Shown here in pieces: positions 44,507-54,135 of a stretch of DNA of 64,000 bases (position 1 is the stretch's first letter; the number at the start of each line of letters is the position of its first letter). Both the position numbers and the translations under genes were made by a program. The stretch comes from Gemmataceae bacterium. GTDB taxonomy: Bacteria; Planctomycetota; Planctomycetia; Gemmatales; Gemmataceae. Where the stretch lies: NCBI GenBank assembly GCA_009691845.1, contig SIAJ01000012.1, positions 34,314 through 98,313 of the forward strand. Direction: 5' to 3'. A model generated the notes under the pieces. The model worked only from the letters and a program-made list of their open reading frames with translations. It was not told the DNA's origin and did no database searches.

Positions 44507-46861
44507 TCAGTCGCTCTTGCCCTTCTTCATACCGACTGCGAGCAAGATCAGAGCCAGCAAGCCGAAGGCCCCTAGCGTCAGCCAGTCGCCGGATTTCTCA
44601 AGCAGGTCTTTAAAGCCCTGGGGCACGGCAGCGTTCTTCGTCAGGTCGAGGTAAGCCGGGATCGTATCGCTGAAGTTGAAGAACGCCACGATCATCACCG
44701 CAATGGACGCACCTGCGATGTAGCCGGACCCGAGCAGCACGCCTGGGCTCTTGTCTCCTTGTGCCTCCGTGCGTCTGCCGATTTTGTCGGCAAGCCAACG
44801 GATCATGCCGCCGACGAAGATCGGGGTAGAAGCCGCGAGAGGCAGATAGACGCCGACTGCGAACGGCAAACTCGGCACGCCGACCAGTTCAAGCGTGAGT
44901 GCAATCAAGACCCCGATCAGCACCAGGTCCCACGGCAATTTGGCATCAAGTACCCCATCAATGATCAGTTGCATCAAACGGGTCTTCGGTGCATCAAACT
45001 TGAGAGTCTCCTTCTTGCCTTCGTCATCTTCCTTCAACGAGCCATTCACGGCTGGGTCGGCCCGATAAATGATCTTGCCTTCTTCGTTCACGAAGTAGCG
45101 GCCAGCAGCGACCTTCGTCTCGCCGATCAAATAGTCTTCGTTTTCGCCGATGTTCAGGACGCGATATTCCGTCGTGTCCGAAGAATATTGCCCGCGGTGC
45201 ACGTGGTCGGTCGCGGTCAGGTTTTTCACATCCACCACAACCGCCGGCAGCTCTTTCTTCGTGTATGTGGTACCCGCGTTGTTGAGTTGCAAGAGCACAT
45301 AACCAATCACGGCCGTGGAGGCCAAGGCTCCGATCAGGATCGCATATTGCTGATTCTTCGGCGTGGCCCCGAGCAAGTGGCCTGTTTTCAATGCCTGGGC
45401 CGTGCTCCCGCCATTCGAGGAGGCGATACAGACGACTCCTGCGATCATCAGGGCCGTCAACTTGATTTCCTTGCCGATCACGAGCACATCGGCCGCATCA
45501 AGTGCGACCAGGATGAGACACGTCAGCAACAAAGTCGCAACGGTCATGCCGGAAATCGGATTGGACGACGAGCCGATCTCACCCGTGAGCCGGCTGGATA
45601 CGGTCACGAACAAGAACCCGAAAAATACAATCATGAACGCCCCGGCAAATCCCGTGAGCGTCAGGCCAAGGCCGAGTTGCGGCAACGCCGCCAGAAGCCC
45701 GACGATGATCAAGCTGCCAATCACGACGACGAGCATCGACATATCGCGTTCGGTCCGCTTCCCAGAACCCTTGCCCTGGCCTCCGCGAAGGTCGCGCAAG
45801 CCGCCTGCCACCGCACCGAAGATCACCGGAAGGGCCTTCAACATGCTGATGATTCCACCGGCAGCCACAGCCCCGGCCCCGATATACAGGATGTAGTTCT
45901 TGCGGATCGACGATTCGTCCATGTTCTTGATCAGGCCATGATCGACGGCCTTCTTGTTCAGCAACTCTGCGGGAGCGCCCGTCAACAGTGCGAGTTTTTC
46001 GCTTTCGACGTTCTTGTCAATCTTCTCAGCCTTGATGGACGATTTGGCAGGAAGCAACGGTTCGTTCACGTTCTCGCCGAAGAAGGCGATTGTTGGAGTC
46101 AGCACCAGATACGCGAGCACTCCACCCGCCACCATGATGCTCGAAATGCGCGGACCAATGATGTAGCCGACACCAAGCAAGGTCGCGTTCATCTCCATCG
46201 AAGCACTCGCGCCTTTCAAGCCCACGGTCTTCCCGGCCGACGTAGTGAATGCCAGGTTTCGGGCGAGTTCTTCCTTGAAGATGACCAATCCCTTCACGCA
46301 GAACTGGTAAACGAAGCCGAGAGCGAACCCAACGAGCACCATCAGACCGGTTACCCCGCCTTTTTCGCCGGCAATGAGTACCTCCGCACACGCAGTTCCT
46401 TCCGGATATTTCAGCTTGCCATGCTGCTTCACGATGAACGCTCGGCGAAGCGGAATCATGAACAAAATTCCGAGCAGACCGCCGAGGATCGAGACGGTCA
46501 TCACGCGGAGCACGTCGATTTCGAAGCCGAGCAACAAGAGGGCAGGCATGATGAGGCCGACGCCGAAAGCGATCGATTCGCCCGCACAACCCGCGGTTTG
46601 GGCCGTGTTGTTTTCCAGGATGGTCGCCCGTCTCATGCCGAAAACGCCGAGAGCCCGAAACAGTGTCATCGAGAGGACCGCGACGGGAATCGACGCGGAC
46701 ACTGTGAGGCCAACCTTGAGCACAAGATAGATCGAAGAGGCACCGAAGACGATGCCAAGCAAAGTGCCTGTGACGATCGGGGCCCAAGTAAACTCCGGAA
46801 TGTTGGCGCCATCCGGGACATAGGGCGTGAACTCAGGTTCCGGCGTGGCAGATGTGCTCAT
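44507..46861 (-). CDS. OPT family oligopeptide transporter
   Basis: A 784-residue membrane protein with roughly 15 hydrophobic segments, the usual OPT size. EFTWAPIVTGTLLGIVFGAS and NNTAQTAGCAGESIAFGVG are typical of the bacterial OPT clade. A hydrophilic, charged insertion (about residues 555-650; TKVAAGRYFVNEEGKIIY) breaks the last third and could be periplasmic. I chose the ATG at 46861; the frame opens 11 codons earlier at TTG. Substrates in this family include peptides and metal-siderophore complexes; no iron signal is visible near it. It lies 130 bp downstream of the RND permease on the same strand. Confidence 0.88.
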   Translation of the reverse strand: MSTSATPEPEFTPYVPDGANIPEFTWAPIVTGTLLGIVFGASSIYLVLKVGLTVSASIPVAVLSMTLFRALGVFGMRRATILENNTAQTAGCAGESIAFGVGLIMPALLLLGFEIDVLRVMTVSILGGLLGILFMIPLRRAFIVKQHGKLKYPEGTACAEVLIAGEKGGVTGLMVLVGFALGFVYQFCVKGLVIFKEELARNLAFTTSAGKTVGLKGASASMEMNATLLGVGYIIGPRISSIMVAGGVLAYLVLTPTIAFFGENVNEPLLPAKSSIKAEKIDKNVESEKLALLTGAPAELLNKKAVDHGLIKNMDESSIRKNYILYIGAGAVAAGGIISMLKALPVIFGAVAGGLRDLRGGQGKGSGKRTERDMSMLVVVIGSLIIVGLLAALPQLGLGLTLTGFAGAFMIVFFGFLFVTVSSRLTGEIGSSSNPISGMTVATLLLTCLILVALDAADVLVIGKEIKLTALMIAGVVCIASSNGGSTAQALKTGHLLGATPKNQQYAILIGALASTAVIGYVLLQLNNAGTTYTKKELPAVVVDVKNLTATDHVHRGQYSSDTTEYRVLNIGENEDYLIGETKVAAGRYFVNEEGKIIYRADPAVNGSLKEDDEGKKETLKFDAPKTRLMQLIIDGVLDAKLPWDLVLIGVLIALTLELVGVPSLPFAVGVYLPLAASTPIFVGGMIRWLADKIGRRTEAQGDKSPGVLLGSGYIAGASIAVMIVAFFNFSDTIPAYLDLTKNAAVPQGFKDLLEKSGDWLTLGAFGLLALILLAVGMKKGKSD

Positions 46862-46990
46862 GGCAGGAGGAAGTTTCTGGGGAGGAGGTTGCAAATTCGC
46901 GTGGTGCTAGCTTGGCGATTGGAAGCAAAGTTTGCAAGAGGCGCCTGCGGGATTTGGCTGGACAGGTCTCAGTCCCATTACTTTGCCTCC

Positions 46991-49900
46991 TTATGCCGTC
47001 GGCGGTTCCTCTCGCGTCTTAGGTGGCCCGTTACGAAGTTCGATCAGGCCCTGCACCACAACAAAAAAGATCGGCACGAAGAACACTGCCAGCACCGTGG
47101 CCGTGATCATCCCGCCGAACACGGCCGTGCCGAGGGCCTGCCGGCTCGCAGCACCGGCACCCGTCGCGAACACCAGTGGAACTACGCCCAGGATGAACGC
47201 GAAGCTGGTCATCACGATTGGCCGGAATCGCATGCGTGAGGCTTCGATCGCGGCTTCGCGGATCGAGCGGCCTTTTAAGCGGAGTTCGCGCGCGAATTCG
47301 ACAATGAGGATCGCGTTCTTGCTGGCCAGGGCGATAATCAGCACCACGCCGATCTGCGTGTAAATGTTGTTATCGAACTCGCGGATATTCACGGCCGCGA
47401 CCACGCCGAGCAAGCCAAGCGGAACCACGAGGATGACTGCGAATGGCAGCAGCCAGCTTTCATAGAGTGCCGCCAGCACGAAATAGACGAACAGCACCGC
47501 AAGCCCAAAGACGAGTATCGCCTGGCTGCTGGTACGGCTTTCTTGATAGGCGATCGACGTCCACTCGAAGCCCATCGAGGGCGGCAACTCTCGTTTGGTG
47601 ATCTCTTCCATCACTCGCAGCGCGTCGCCCGAACTGGTCCCTGGCGAAGCCCGGCCATTGATCGCGGCCGACGGGTAGAGGTTGTAGCGAATCACCGACA
47701 GCGGGCCGATTTGTGGTTCCGCCTCGAGGAGAGTGCCGAGTGGCACTCTGCCTCCATCGCGATTGCGAACTTCCAGACGGTCCAGCATCTTCGGATCGTC
47801 GCGGTAGCGAGCATCCGCCTGCACGCGTACCTGATAGGTCCTTCCGAATTTGGTGATGTCGTTTACGTATACGGAGCCCAGGTTTGTTTGCAGTGCCGCG
47901 AACACGTCGTCGAGTTTCACGCCCATCTGCTCGGCCTTTACCCGGTCGATGTTCAAGTACACCTGCGGCACGCCGGCCCGGAACGTGCTGGTGATCTGCG
48001 GGGCAATCTCGGGCCGTTTCTTGGCTTCATCCATGATTGCCGTCGCCCGTTCTTGCAAAGCTTCGAGGCCGACGCCTTCCTTGTCTTCGATCTGCATCTG
48101 AAACCCGCCGGCAAAACCCAGGCCCTGAATCGATGGCGGCACGATGACGATGATGAACGCATCCTGCATCTCCGCAAATTCGATCTGGAGTAGCTTGACG
48201 AGTTCCTTCTGCTGCGTGCTGGGCGTCGTACGATTCGACCACTTGGTCCACGAAGCAAACGCGGTTGCCCCGTTCGGTGAATTCGTGCCATCGAGAAGCG
48301 ACAGGCCGCCCAGCACAAACCAGTGCTCGACCGTGCCGTTCTCCTTGAACTTGCGGAAGATCTTGTTCATCCGCTGGGCGACATCGCGGGTGCGGTCGAG
48401 CGAAGCTGCGTCCGGCAATTGCACGGCAATCAGCACATAGCCCTGGTCCTCGTCCGGCAGGAACCCGGTTGGCGTCTTCTGATACCACCAGCCCGTGGTC
48501 AAGGCCGCCCCAGCAAACAAGATCAGCACCAGCCACCAGACCTTGAGAAGCTGCCGAATACACCACGAGTACCCGCGTTCGATCGGCCGATAGCCAAGGT
48601 CGAAGATCTTCGTGAAGAGATTTCGGCCTTTGTGCGGTCGGAGCCACATGGCGCACTGAGCCGGTTTCAACGTCAGGGCGTTGACGGCACTAATGAAAGC
48701 GGTAGCCGCGATGGTCAGTGCGAATTGGCGATAGAACTCCCCCGTGATTCCTGGCATGAACGCGGTCGGCAGGAACACGGCCATCAACACGAGCGTGATG
48801 GCAATCACAGGACCGGTCACTTCACCCATCGCTCGAATAGTGGCCGCGCGAGGAGCCAGCCCACGTTCGATATGATGCGACGCGTTTTCCACAATCACAA
48901 TCGCGTCATCCACGACCACGCCGATCGCGAGAATGAGCCCGAACATTGTGAGCAAATTGACCGAGAATCCCAGGAACGGCATGAACGCGAACGCGCCGAT
49001 GATAGTGATGGGCACGGTGGTCGCGGGCACCAGCAAGGCTCGCCAGTTCTGGAGGAAAACCAGGATGACGAATAGCACAAGCAGGCCGGATTCGGCGAAA
49101 GTCTCAAAGACGCTCGTGATCGCCGCATCGACGAATTTCGTGGTATCGAACGGAATGCTGTACTCCACTCCCGGAGGCAAGGAGGGCCTGAGCCGCTCCA
49201 TGGTTGCTCGCACATCCTTGGCAACGTCCAGTGCGTTGGAGCCAGGGAGTTGGAAGATCAGAATGTTGGCCGATTCGTGACCGCTACGGGAATTGAAAGA
49301 ATCGTACGATTGGGCACCCAGTTCCACGCGTGCGACATCGCGCAGATAGACGAGTTGGCCATCCTTTCCCGCTTTCACGACGATCTTCTCGAATTGCTCG
49401 GGATCCGACAGGCGTCCCTGCGTGGTCACAGTCATTTGAAACGTCTGGCCCGGCGGGTTCGGCGGCTGACCAACCTGGCCAGAAGCGACTTGCACATTCT
49501 GCCGGCCAAGTGCGGCGGTGACGTCCTGAGTGGTGAGTTGGCGGGAGGCCATCTTGCCTGGATCGAGCCAAATGCGCATGGCATAGGAACCGACACCACG
49601 AACCATCACATCGCCGACGCCTTTCACTCGGCTGATATCATCGCGCAGCCGCAACATCGCGTAGTTGGAAAGAAATAAACCGTCGTATGGCCCCGGAACG
49701 GGGACGACCTGCCCGACATCCGACAGGCGGCCGACCCGTTGGTTCTTGAAGCTCAATCGCGTTTCAAGCAATTTGTCGGCGGCCGCGGGGCCATCGGTTG
49801 CGAATCCATCGGGAACGTACACAAGGTACTGATGCGGCCCGTCACTCGCCCTCGGCTCGGTTCTGGCACCCAGGCCGGCCAGAGTGGAGATAACTCCGTC

Positions 49901-50404
49901 CTCAGTTTGACCCAGCTCTTCGAGCGCTGCCGGATCGAGCGTGAGATTCACGCGATCCCTCGGCGACGGCGAAGTCAAGGAGATGGCCAGGATGATGCTC
50001 GACGATTGCTTCTTGACCGTGATTCCCTGGCGCCGAACTTCCTCGGGAAGCACGGGCGTCGCGACCGACAAGCGATTTTGCACGAGTACCTGGGCACTAT
50101 CGAGGTTCGTGCCGATTTCGAAGGTGATTGTCAGGGAGTAAGACCCGTCCGCGGAACTCGTGGAGGACATGTACATCATGTTCTCTACGCCATTGATCTG
50201 CTGCTCGATCGGGGCGGCCACCGTGTCCGCGACCACCTTGGCATTCGCGCCGGGGTAGGTCGTGCTGACGATGACCGTCGGCGGCGTGATGGCCGGATAA
50301 CGTTCGACCGGCAAGCGATTGATCGCCACGATCCCGAACAGCAACGTCAGGATCGCGATGACATTCGCGAAGATCGGTCGATCGATGAAAAAGCGAGAAA
50401 TCAT
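46991..50404 (-). CDS. RND efflux permease, HAE1 (AcrB-like)
   Basis: A 1,137-residue inner-membrane pump component. The N-terminus MISRFFIDRPIFANVIAIL, the GVVVDDAIVIVENASHH helix (IV) with adjacent Asp residues for proton relay, and the SKNAILIVEFA helix (X) are standard for hydrophobe/amphiphile exporters. It is longer than AcrB (about 1,050). It follows the adaptor gene on the same strand after a 105-bp spacer holding a hairpin repeat, so adaptor-permease form an operon. No outer-membrane channel gene is present nearby. Confidence 0.95.
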   Translation of the reverse strand: MISRFFIDRPIFANVIAILTLLFGIVAINRLPVERYPAITPPTVIVSTTYPGANAKVVADTVAAPIEQQINGVENMMYMSSTSSADGSYSLTITFEIGTNLDSAQVLVQNRLSVATPVLPEEVRRQGITVKKQSSSIILAISLTSPSPRDRVNLTLDPAALEELGQTEDGVISTLAGLGARTEPRASDGPHQYLVYVPDGFATDGPAAADKLLETRLSFKNQRVGRLSDVGQVVPVPGPYDGLFLSNYAMLRLRDDISRVKGVGDVMVRGVGSYAMRIWLDPGKMASRQLTTQDVTAALGRQNVQVASGQVGQPPNPPGQTFQMTVTTQGRLSDPEQFEKIVVKAGKDGQLVYLRDVARVELGAQSYDSFNSRSGHESANILIFQLPGSNALDVAKDVRATMERLRPSLPPGVEYSIPFDTTKFVDAAITSVFETFAESGLLVLFVILVFLQNWRALLVPATTVPITIIGAFAFMPFLGFSVNLLTMFGLILAIGVVVDDAIVIVENASHHIERGLAPRAATIRAMGEVTGPVIAITLVLMAVFLPTAFMPGITGEFYRQFALTIAATAFISAVNALTLKPAQCAMWLRPHKGRNLFTKIFDLGYRPIERGYSWCIRQLLKVWWLVLILFAGAALTTGWWYQKTPTGFLPDEDQGYVLIAVQLPDAASLDRTRDVAQRMNKIFRKFKENGTVEHWFVLGGLSLLDGTNSPNGATAFASWTKWSNRTTPSTQQKELVKLLQIEFAEMQDAFIIVIVPPSIQGLGFAGGFQMQIEDKEGVGLEALQERATAIMDEAKKRPEIAPQITSTFRAGVPQVYLNIDRVKAEQMGVKLDDVFAALQTNLGSVYVNDITKFGRTYQVRVQADARYRDDPKMLDRLEVRNRDGGRVPLGTLLEAEPQIGPLSVIRYNLYPSAAINGRASPGTSSGDALRVMEEITKRELPPSMGFEWTSIAYQESRTSSQAILVFGLAVLFVYFVLAALYESWLLPFAVILVVPLGLLGVVAAVNIREFDNNIYTQIGVVLIIALASKNAILIVEFARELRLKGRSIREAAIEASRMRFRPIVMTSFAFILGVVPLVFATGAGAASRQALGTAVFGGMITATVLAVFFVPIFFVVVQGLIELRNGPPKTREEPPTA

Positions 50405-50431
50405 GAAGGCTCAACGAATGACGATTCTTCT

Positions 50432-50496
50432 GTGGCAGTAGGCCTCCAGGCCTGCTGCAATATCGCTTTGCAACAGGCCTGGAGGCCTACTGCCAC
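50432..50496. repeat. 29-bp inverted repeat inside the RND operon
   Basis: Arms 50432-50460 and 50468-50496 differ by a single base; the core is GTAGGCCTCCAGGCCTG. It lies between the adaptor stop and the permease start, an unusual place for a strong hairpin, where it could tune the ratio of the two proteins or protect mRNA. Related to the palindrome at 36814-36843. Confidence 0.85.
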
Positions 50497-50509
50497 GATG
50501 AACTCCCGA

Positions 50510-51838
50510 TCACTTATCGCTTGGAGTGAGACTCTTCGGTGCTTGCAGATTCCACATATCCGGAGTGACTGGAGCCCCCGGTCGAGCCCGCTGCAGGCCA
50601 ACAACAACGATGCGGTCGTCGGGTTTCAAACCTTTCTCGATGGCCACGACCGAGCGAACCGGCAGCCGCAACGGAGCGGGTCCCTTGGCGTTGTCGGTGG
50701 CAGGCGAAGGATTCGGGTTCGATAGGACCCAGCCAGGCGCGCCGACTTCTCCCGAGGCCAAGGCCTGCCATACGCGAGCGCCCACAGTGACAGGACGCTT
50801 CTCGACGACGTCGCCGGCTCCCAGCACGAAGACGAAGCGGCCTTCCTGCCCGGTCATCAACGCCTCTTCGGGAATGACGAGCTGTGGCTCGGGCCCGCCT
50901 GCCAGGACGCGAACACGTGTATACAAGCCGGGATAGAGAACACGAGAACTCGCGGTTCCCGGATTCGGCACCCGGCCACGCAAGCGAATCGTACCGGTGC
51001 CCGGATCCACCTTGTTCTCGCGAAAGTCGATCTTGCCACGGTGCGGATAGCCGACCTCGTTGGTGATGCCGACTTCCAGCAAGACTTCCGGGTCGCCACT
51101 CTTTCCGGAAAACGTTCGTTGGTATTTGCTCAGATCACGCTCCGGTGCATCGAACAGGATGTAAACGGGATCGACACTCACGATCGTGGTCAGCAATGTC
51201 GTCTGGTCCTGGCCAACCAGATTTCCCTTGGTGACATGCGTGCGGCTAATGCGGCCTGCAATCGGTGCGCGAATGTCCGTGTAGCCGAGCTGAATGGTTG
51301 CGGTCTGCAAGGTGGCCGCTGCCGACTCCTTGCTGGCCATGGCGACGCCGAGTTGGGCAACGTTGACCTCGACCATCGCTCGAGCCTTGTCGATCTCGGA
51401 CTGAGTGACCGACCCAGCGGGAAGACGCGTCAGGCGGCCCAGTTCGGTTTCGGCGAGCTTGATTTGAGCTTTCCAGTTGTCGATCTCGGCCTTTGCCTTC
51501 GCGAGTTCGGCGGTGTTGCGAGCAACGGACGTGTTGTATTCACGCGGATCGATGGAGTAGAGCGGGGCATTTGCTTCGACTTCCTCGCCCTCGACAAAGT
51601 GAATTTCTTTCAGCAAGCCCTTCACGCGCGCCCGAATCTCGACACTCTCGACCGCGTCGAGATGACCGTTGTACTCGTAGTAACCTTGCACCATATGAGA
51701 GACGGGCCTGGCCACGGTCACTTTCGGCGGCGGCAAGTTGGGCGGAGCGGCCGCTTCCTTCTTACAGCCAACCAGGCTCGCAGACGCCATCACAAAGAGG
51801 CTCATCGAGATCAGGATTCGATAACGTGCAATCAACAT
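50510..51838 (-). CDS. RND efflux periplasmic adaptor (membrane fusion) lipoprotein
   Basis: A 442-residue protein from the ATG at 51838 with a lipobox SLVGC (Cys25); the open frame upstream of it is noncoding. Barrel-sandwich and hairpin regions are seen: VSHMVQGYYEYNGHLDAVES, RARVKGLLKEIHFVEGEEV and the coiled coil around AKAKAEIDNWKAQIKLAETE. It links the AcrB-like permease downstream to an outer-membrane channel. A repeat of the CACACTCCGTGTGC family lies just upstream of its start. Confidence 0.93.
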   Translation of the reverse strand: MLIARYRILISMSLFVMASASLVGCKKEAAAPPNLPPPKVTVARPVSHMVQGYYEYNGHLDAVESVEIRARVKGLLKEIHFVEGEEVEANAPLYSIDPREYNTSVARNTAELAKAKAEIDNWKAQIKLAETELGRLTRLPAGSVTQSEIDKARAMVEVNVAQLGVAMASKESAAATLQTATIQLGYTDIRAPIAGRISRTHVTKGNLVGQDQTTLLTTIVSVDPVYILFDAPERDLSKYQRTFSGKSGDPEVLLEVGITNEVGYPHRGKIDFRENKVDPGTGTIRLRGRVPNPGTASSRVLYPGLYTRVRVLAGGPEPQLVIPEEALMTGQEGRFVFVLGAGDVVEKRPVTVGARVWQALASGEVGAPGWVLSNPNPSPATDNAKGPAPLRLPVRSVVAIEKGLKPDDRIVVVGLQRARPGAPVTPDMWNLQAPKSLTPSDK

Positions 51839-51861
51839 GGCGATCCCCGGATCTCGTGCGG

Positions 51862-51920
51862 CCAAAGTAGCCCGCACACTCCGTGTGCGGAAGAACGGCA
51901 CACGGAGTGTGCCTACTACT
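51862..51920. repeat. Inverted repeat upstream of the RND operon (CACACTCCGTGTGC family)
   Basis: Arms about 51862-51888 and 51896-51920 with the same core as 16238-16305. It ends about 25 bp before the adaptor ATG, so it would be in the 5' untranslated leader or the promoter. Confidence 0.8.
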
Positions 51921-52078
51921 ATCTCAATCGTCACGACGCGGAGCGTCGGGCCACTCTAGCAAATGGCTAGTTTGGCGAAAGGCATAAGGCTTAGTTATAT
52001 TCATTCGCCCACCGTGCCACCGCTGAACCAGACCGACATATAATATTCGCAGTGAAACACGTTTCTTCGGAGCCACTC

Positions 52079-52975
52079 ATGTCTTTTCTCCTCTCACGCC
52101 GAGAGTTCGCTGGAGTTGCCGCCGCTGCGATGGCGGCCCCCAGCCTCGCGGCCGACAAGCCCAAGAAACTCGTCCTGATCGCTGGCACACCTAGCCATGG
52201 GCCCGGTATGCACGAGTTCAACGCCGGCGTGCAGATTCTTGCCAAGTGCCTGAAGAACTATCCCGGCGTCGAACTGAGCGTCAACCTCAGCGGTTGGCCA
52301 CGCGATGAGTCCGTGTTTGATGGAGCCGCCGGCATTCTGATCTACGCGGATGGCGGCGGCGGACACCCGGCCGTGCAAAAAGATCGCCTCGCGTTTCTTG
52401 GCGTCTTGATGAAAAAGGGCGTCGGCCTGATGTGCGCCCATTACGGCGTCGAAGTCTTGAAGGACAAAGGCGGCAAGGAATTCCAGGATTGGATCGGCGG
52501 CTACTACGAACACGAATTCTCGTGCAATCCCCTGTGGAAGCCGGAGTTCAAGGAGTTTCCCAAGCATCCCATCGCGAACGGCGTGAAGCCATTTGCCACG
52601 GAAGACGAGTGGTACTTCAACATGCGCTTCCGACCGGAGATGAAAGGGGTCACGGGCATCCTGACTGCGACCCCAACCGACAAAACACGGGACGGACCGT
52701 ACGTCTACCCGCGTGGGCCATACAAGCACATCCAGGAGGCAAAGGGCCGGGCCGAGCACATGATGTGGGCAGTCGAACGCGAAGACGGCGGCCGCGGCGT
52801 CGGCTTCACCGGCGGCCACTTTCATTCCAACTGGAAGAACGACGAGTACAGAAAAGCTGTGCTAAACGCCCTCGTCTGGATCTGCAAACTCGACGTACCC
52901 AAAGACGGCGTCGAGTCGAGCGTAAGCGATTTAGACATGAAGGCGTTTTTGGATGACAAGGGGAAGAAGAAGTAA
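52079..52975 (+). CDS. ThuA domain protein, exported
   Basis: A 298-residue protein from the ATG at 52079, with a twin-arginine-like signal (SRREFAGVAAAAMAAPSLA). The body PKKLVLIAGTPSHGPGMHEF, then GAAGILIYADGGGGHPAV and MCAHYGVEVLKDKGGK follow the ThuA (trehalose-utilisation, class I glutamine amidotransferase-like) fold, which has many members in Planctomycetes, often near sugar or aldose genes. Catalytic activity is not established in most members. A hairpin follows the stop. Confidence 0.88.
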   Translation: MSFLLSRREFAGVAAAAMAAPSLAADKPKKLVLIAGTPSHGPGMHEFNAGVQILAKCLKNYPGVELSVNLSGWPRDESVFDGAAGILIYADGGGGHPAVQKDRLAFLGVLMKKGVGLMCAHYGVEVLKDKGGKEFQDWIGGYYEHEFSCNPLWKPEFKEFPKHPIANGVKPFATEDEWYFNMRFRPEMKGVTGILTATPTDKTRDGPYVYPRGPYKHIQEAKGRAEHMMWAVEREDGGRGVGFTGGHFHSNWKNDEYRKAVLNALVWICKLDVPKDGVESSVSDLDMKAFLDDKGKKK

Positions 52976-52976
52976 A

Positions 52977-53010
52977 TGAGAATGCCAGCCGTTGCGGGCG
53001 GGCATTCTCA
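52977..53010. terminator. Bidirectional hairpin between convergent ThuA and Kelch genes
   Basis: Arms TGAGAATGCC (52977-52986) and GGCATTCTCA (53001-53010) perfectly complementary. It sits two bases after the ThuA stop and just before the Kelch gene's stop (53017). Confidence 0.75.
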
Positions 53011-53016
53011 ATGAAT

Positions 53017-53988
53017 TCACTTTGCCATCGGCGTCACACGCTCCACGCTAGCCAGCATGCCGCCGGGTGCAGCCCCGGCGATGACTACGAGAGAGCCATC
53101 CTTGCCGGCGACCATTCTCGCCACGAAGCGGCCCTTTTCCAGCTTGCCGACTTCTTCCCAGGCATCGTGCTTGGCGGATAGGCGATAGATGCTCCCATCG
53201 GTCGGCGTCAGGAACAATCGGCCCGCTTGCACGGCCGAGGCGGGAGTGAAGCCGTTCATCTCCACCCCTGGAACCGGCGGACCTTCGGACCAGGTTCCGG
53301 ATTTTGGATCAAAAACGTTCACGATTTTCTCCGACTTGCCGGCCGCACTGAGCCCGCAAATCACATAGACCTTTCCTCCAAATGCTGCGGTGGTCAGCGC
53401 TCGGCGTTGAAAGGGCTGCTTAACCAGTTGCCATTTCGTCCCCGGCTTCGCCAGATCGAGGCTGAGGCCATGCTCGATCCATACGCCTTTGCCAGTCCCT
53501 TTCAGAGTCCAGCCGCCGAACACAAAGAGAGAGTCGCCGACAACGACAGCATCGTGCGACGAACGTGCTTCCGGAAGTGGCTCCAGGTCGGTCCATTTCT
53601 TGGTCGCCGGATCGAAGCAAGCAAACGAGGCTTGCGAGCGAATGTCGTTCTTCTCGGTTTTGGAGTTTTGCGGTTGCATCCCGCCGACGCGGTAAAGCTT
53701 CTCGGCATGGGCGACCAATGCCAGGCCTTGCATCTTCGGCCCACCTGGAAGTTCTTCCCATTTATCAGGCGATTTCAGGTTCAAACGGCGAAGATCGCCC
53801 AGGGTCGTTTCGGTTGAGTAGCTATGTGCTTTGCCGGAATGGCCACCATACACGTAGACGTGGTCACCGATGACAGCCGCTCCAAAGCTGGAGAAACCGA
53901 TCGGGAGGTCAGGGTATTTCAAGTCTGCGGCTAGTGCGGAGGTGGAGGCAACCAAGGCCAAGCCGAGAAAGAAAGCACGCTTGAACAT
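53017..53988 (-). CDS. Secreted Kelch-repeat beta-propeller protein
   Basis: A 323-residue protein with a signal peptide (MFKRAFFLGLALVASTSALAA). Kelch-type repeats recur, for example IGDHVYVYGGHSGKAH, VGDSLFVFGGWTLKGTG and FGGKVYVICGLSAAGKSEK, with doublet Gly followed by spaced Tyr/Trp. A binding role is likely; no catalytic domain is present. It is alone on its strand and convergent with ThuA. Confidence 0.85.
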   Translation of the reverse strand: MFKRAFFLGLALVASTSALAADLKYPDLPIGFSSFGAAVIGDHVYVYGGHSGKAHSYSTETTLGDLRRLNLKSPDKWEELPGGPKMQGLALVAHAEKLYRVGGMQPQNSKTEKNDIRSQASFACFDPATKKWTDLEPLPEARSSHDAVVVGDSLFVFGGWTLKGTGKGVWIEHGLSLDLAKPGTKWQLVKQPFQRRALTTAAFGGKVYVICGLSAAGKSEKIVNVFDPKSGTWSEGPPVPGVEMNGFTPASAVQAGRLFLTPTDGSIYRLSAKHDAWEEVGKLEKGRFVARMVAGKDGSLVVIAGAAPGGMLASVERVTPMAK

Positions 53989-54135
53989 GGGACGACTCCT
54001 TGTGCTTGGGACTGCAGTCCTCGATTAGTCGGCGGAGACATCCTACCGATCGGACTGGGCATCCGTAATCCCCGCCCACTTCGCCATCCTCCCGAATGCC
54101 GTGCGATTCTCCGTTGAACGTGTGGTCGCCAAACC

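Noticed and set aside
44759..47239. An 826-codon open frame on the plus strand opposite the OPT transporter and the RND end
   Set aside because: It is antisense to two clear genes, is His/Arg/Gln-rich without domains, and follows from the GC-rich third positions of the real genes.
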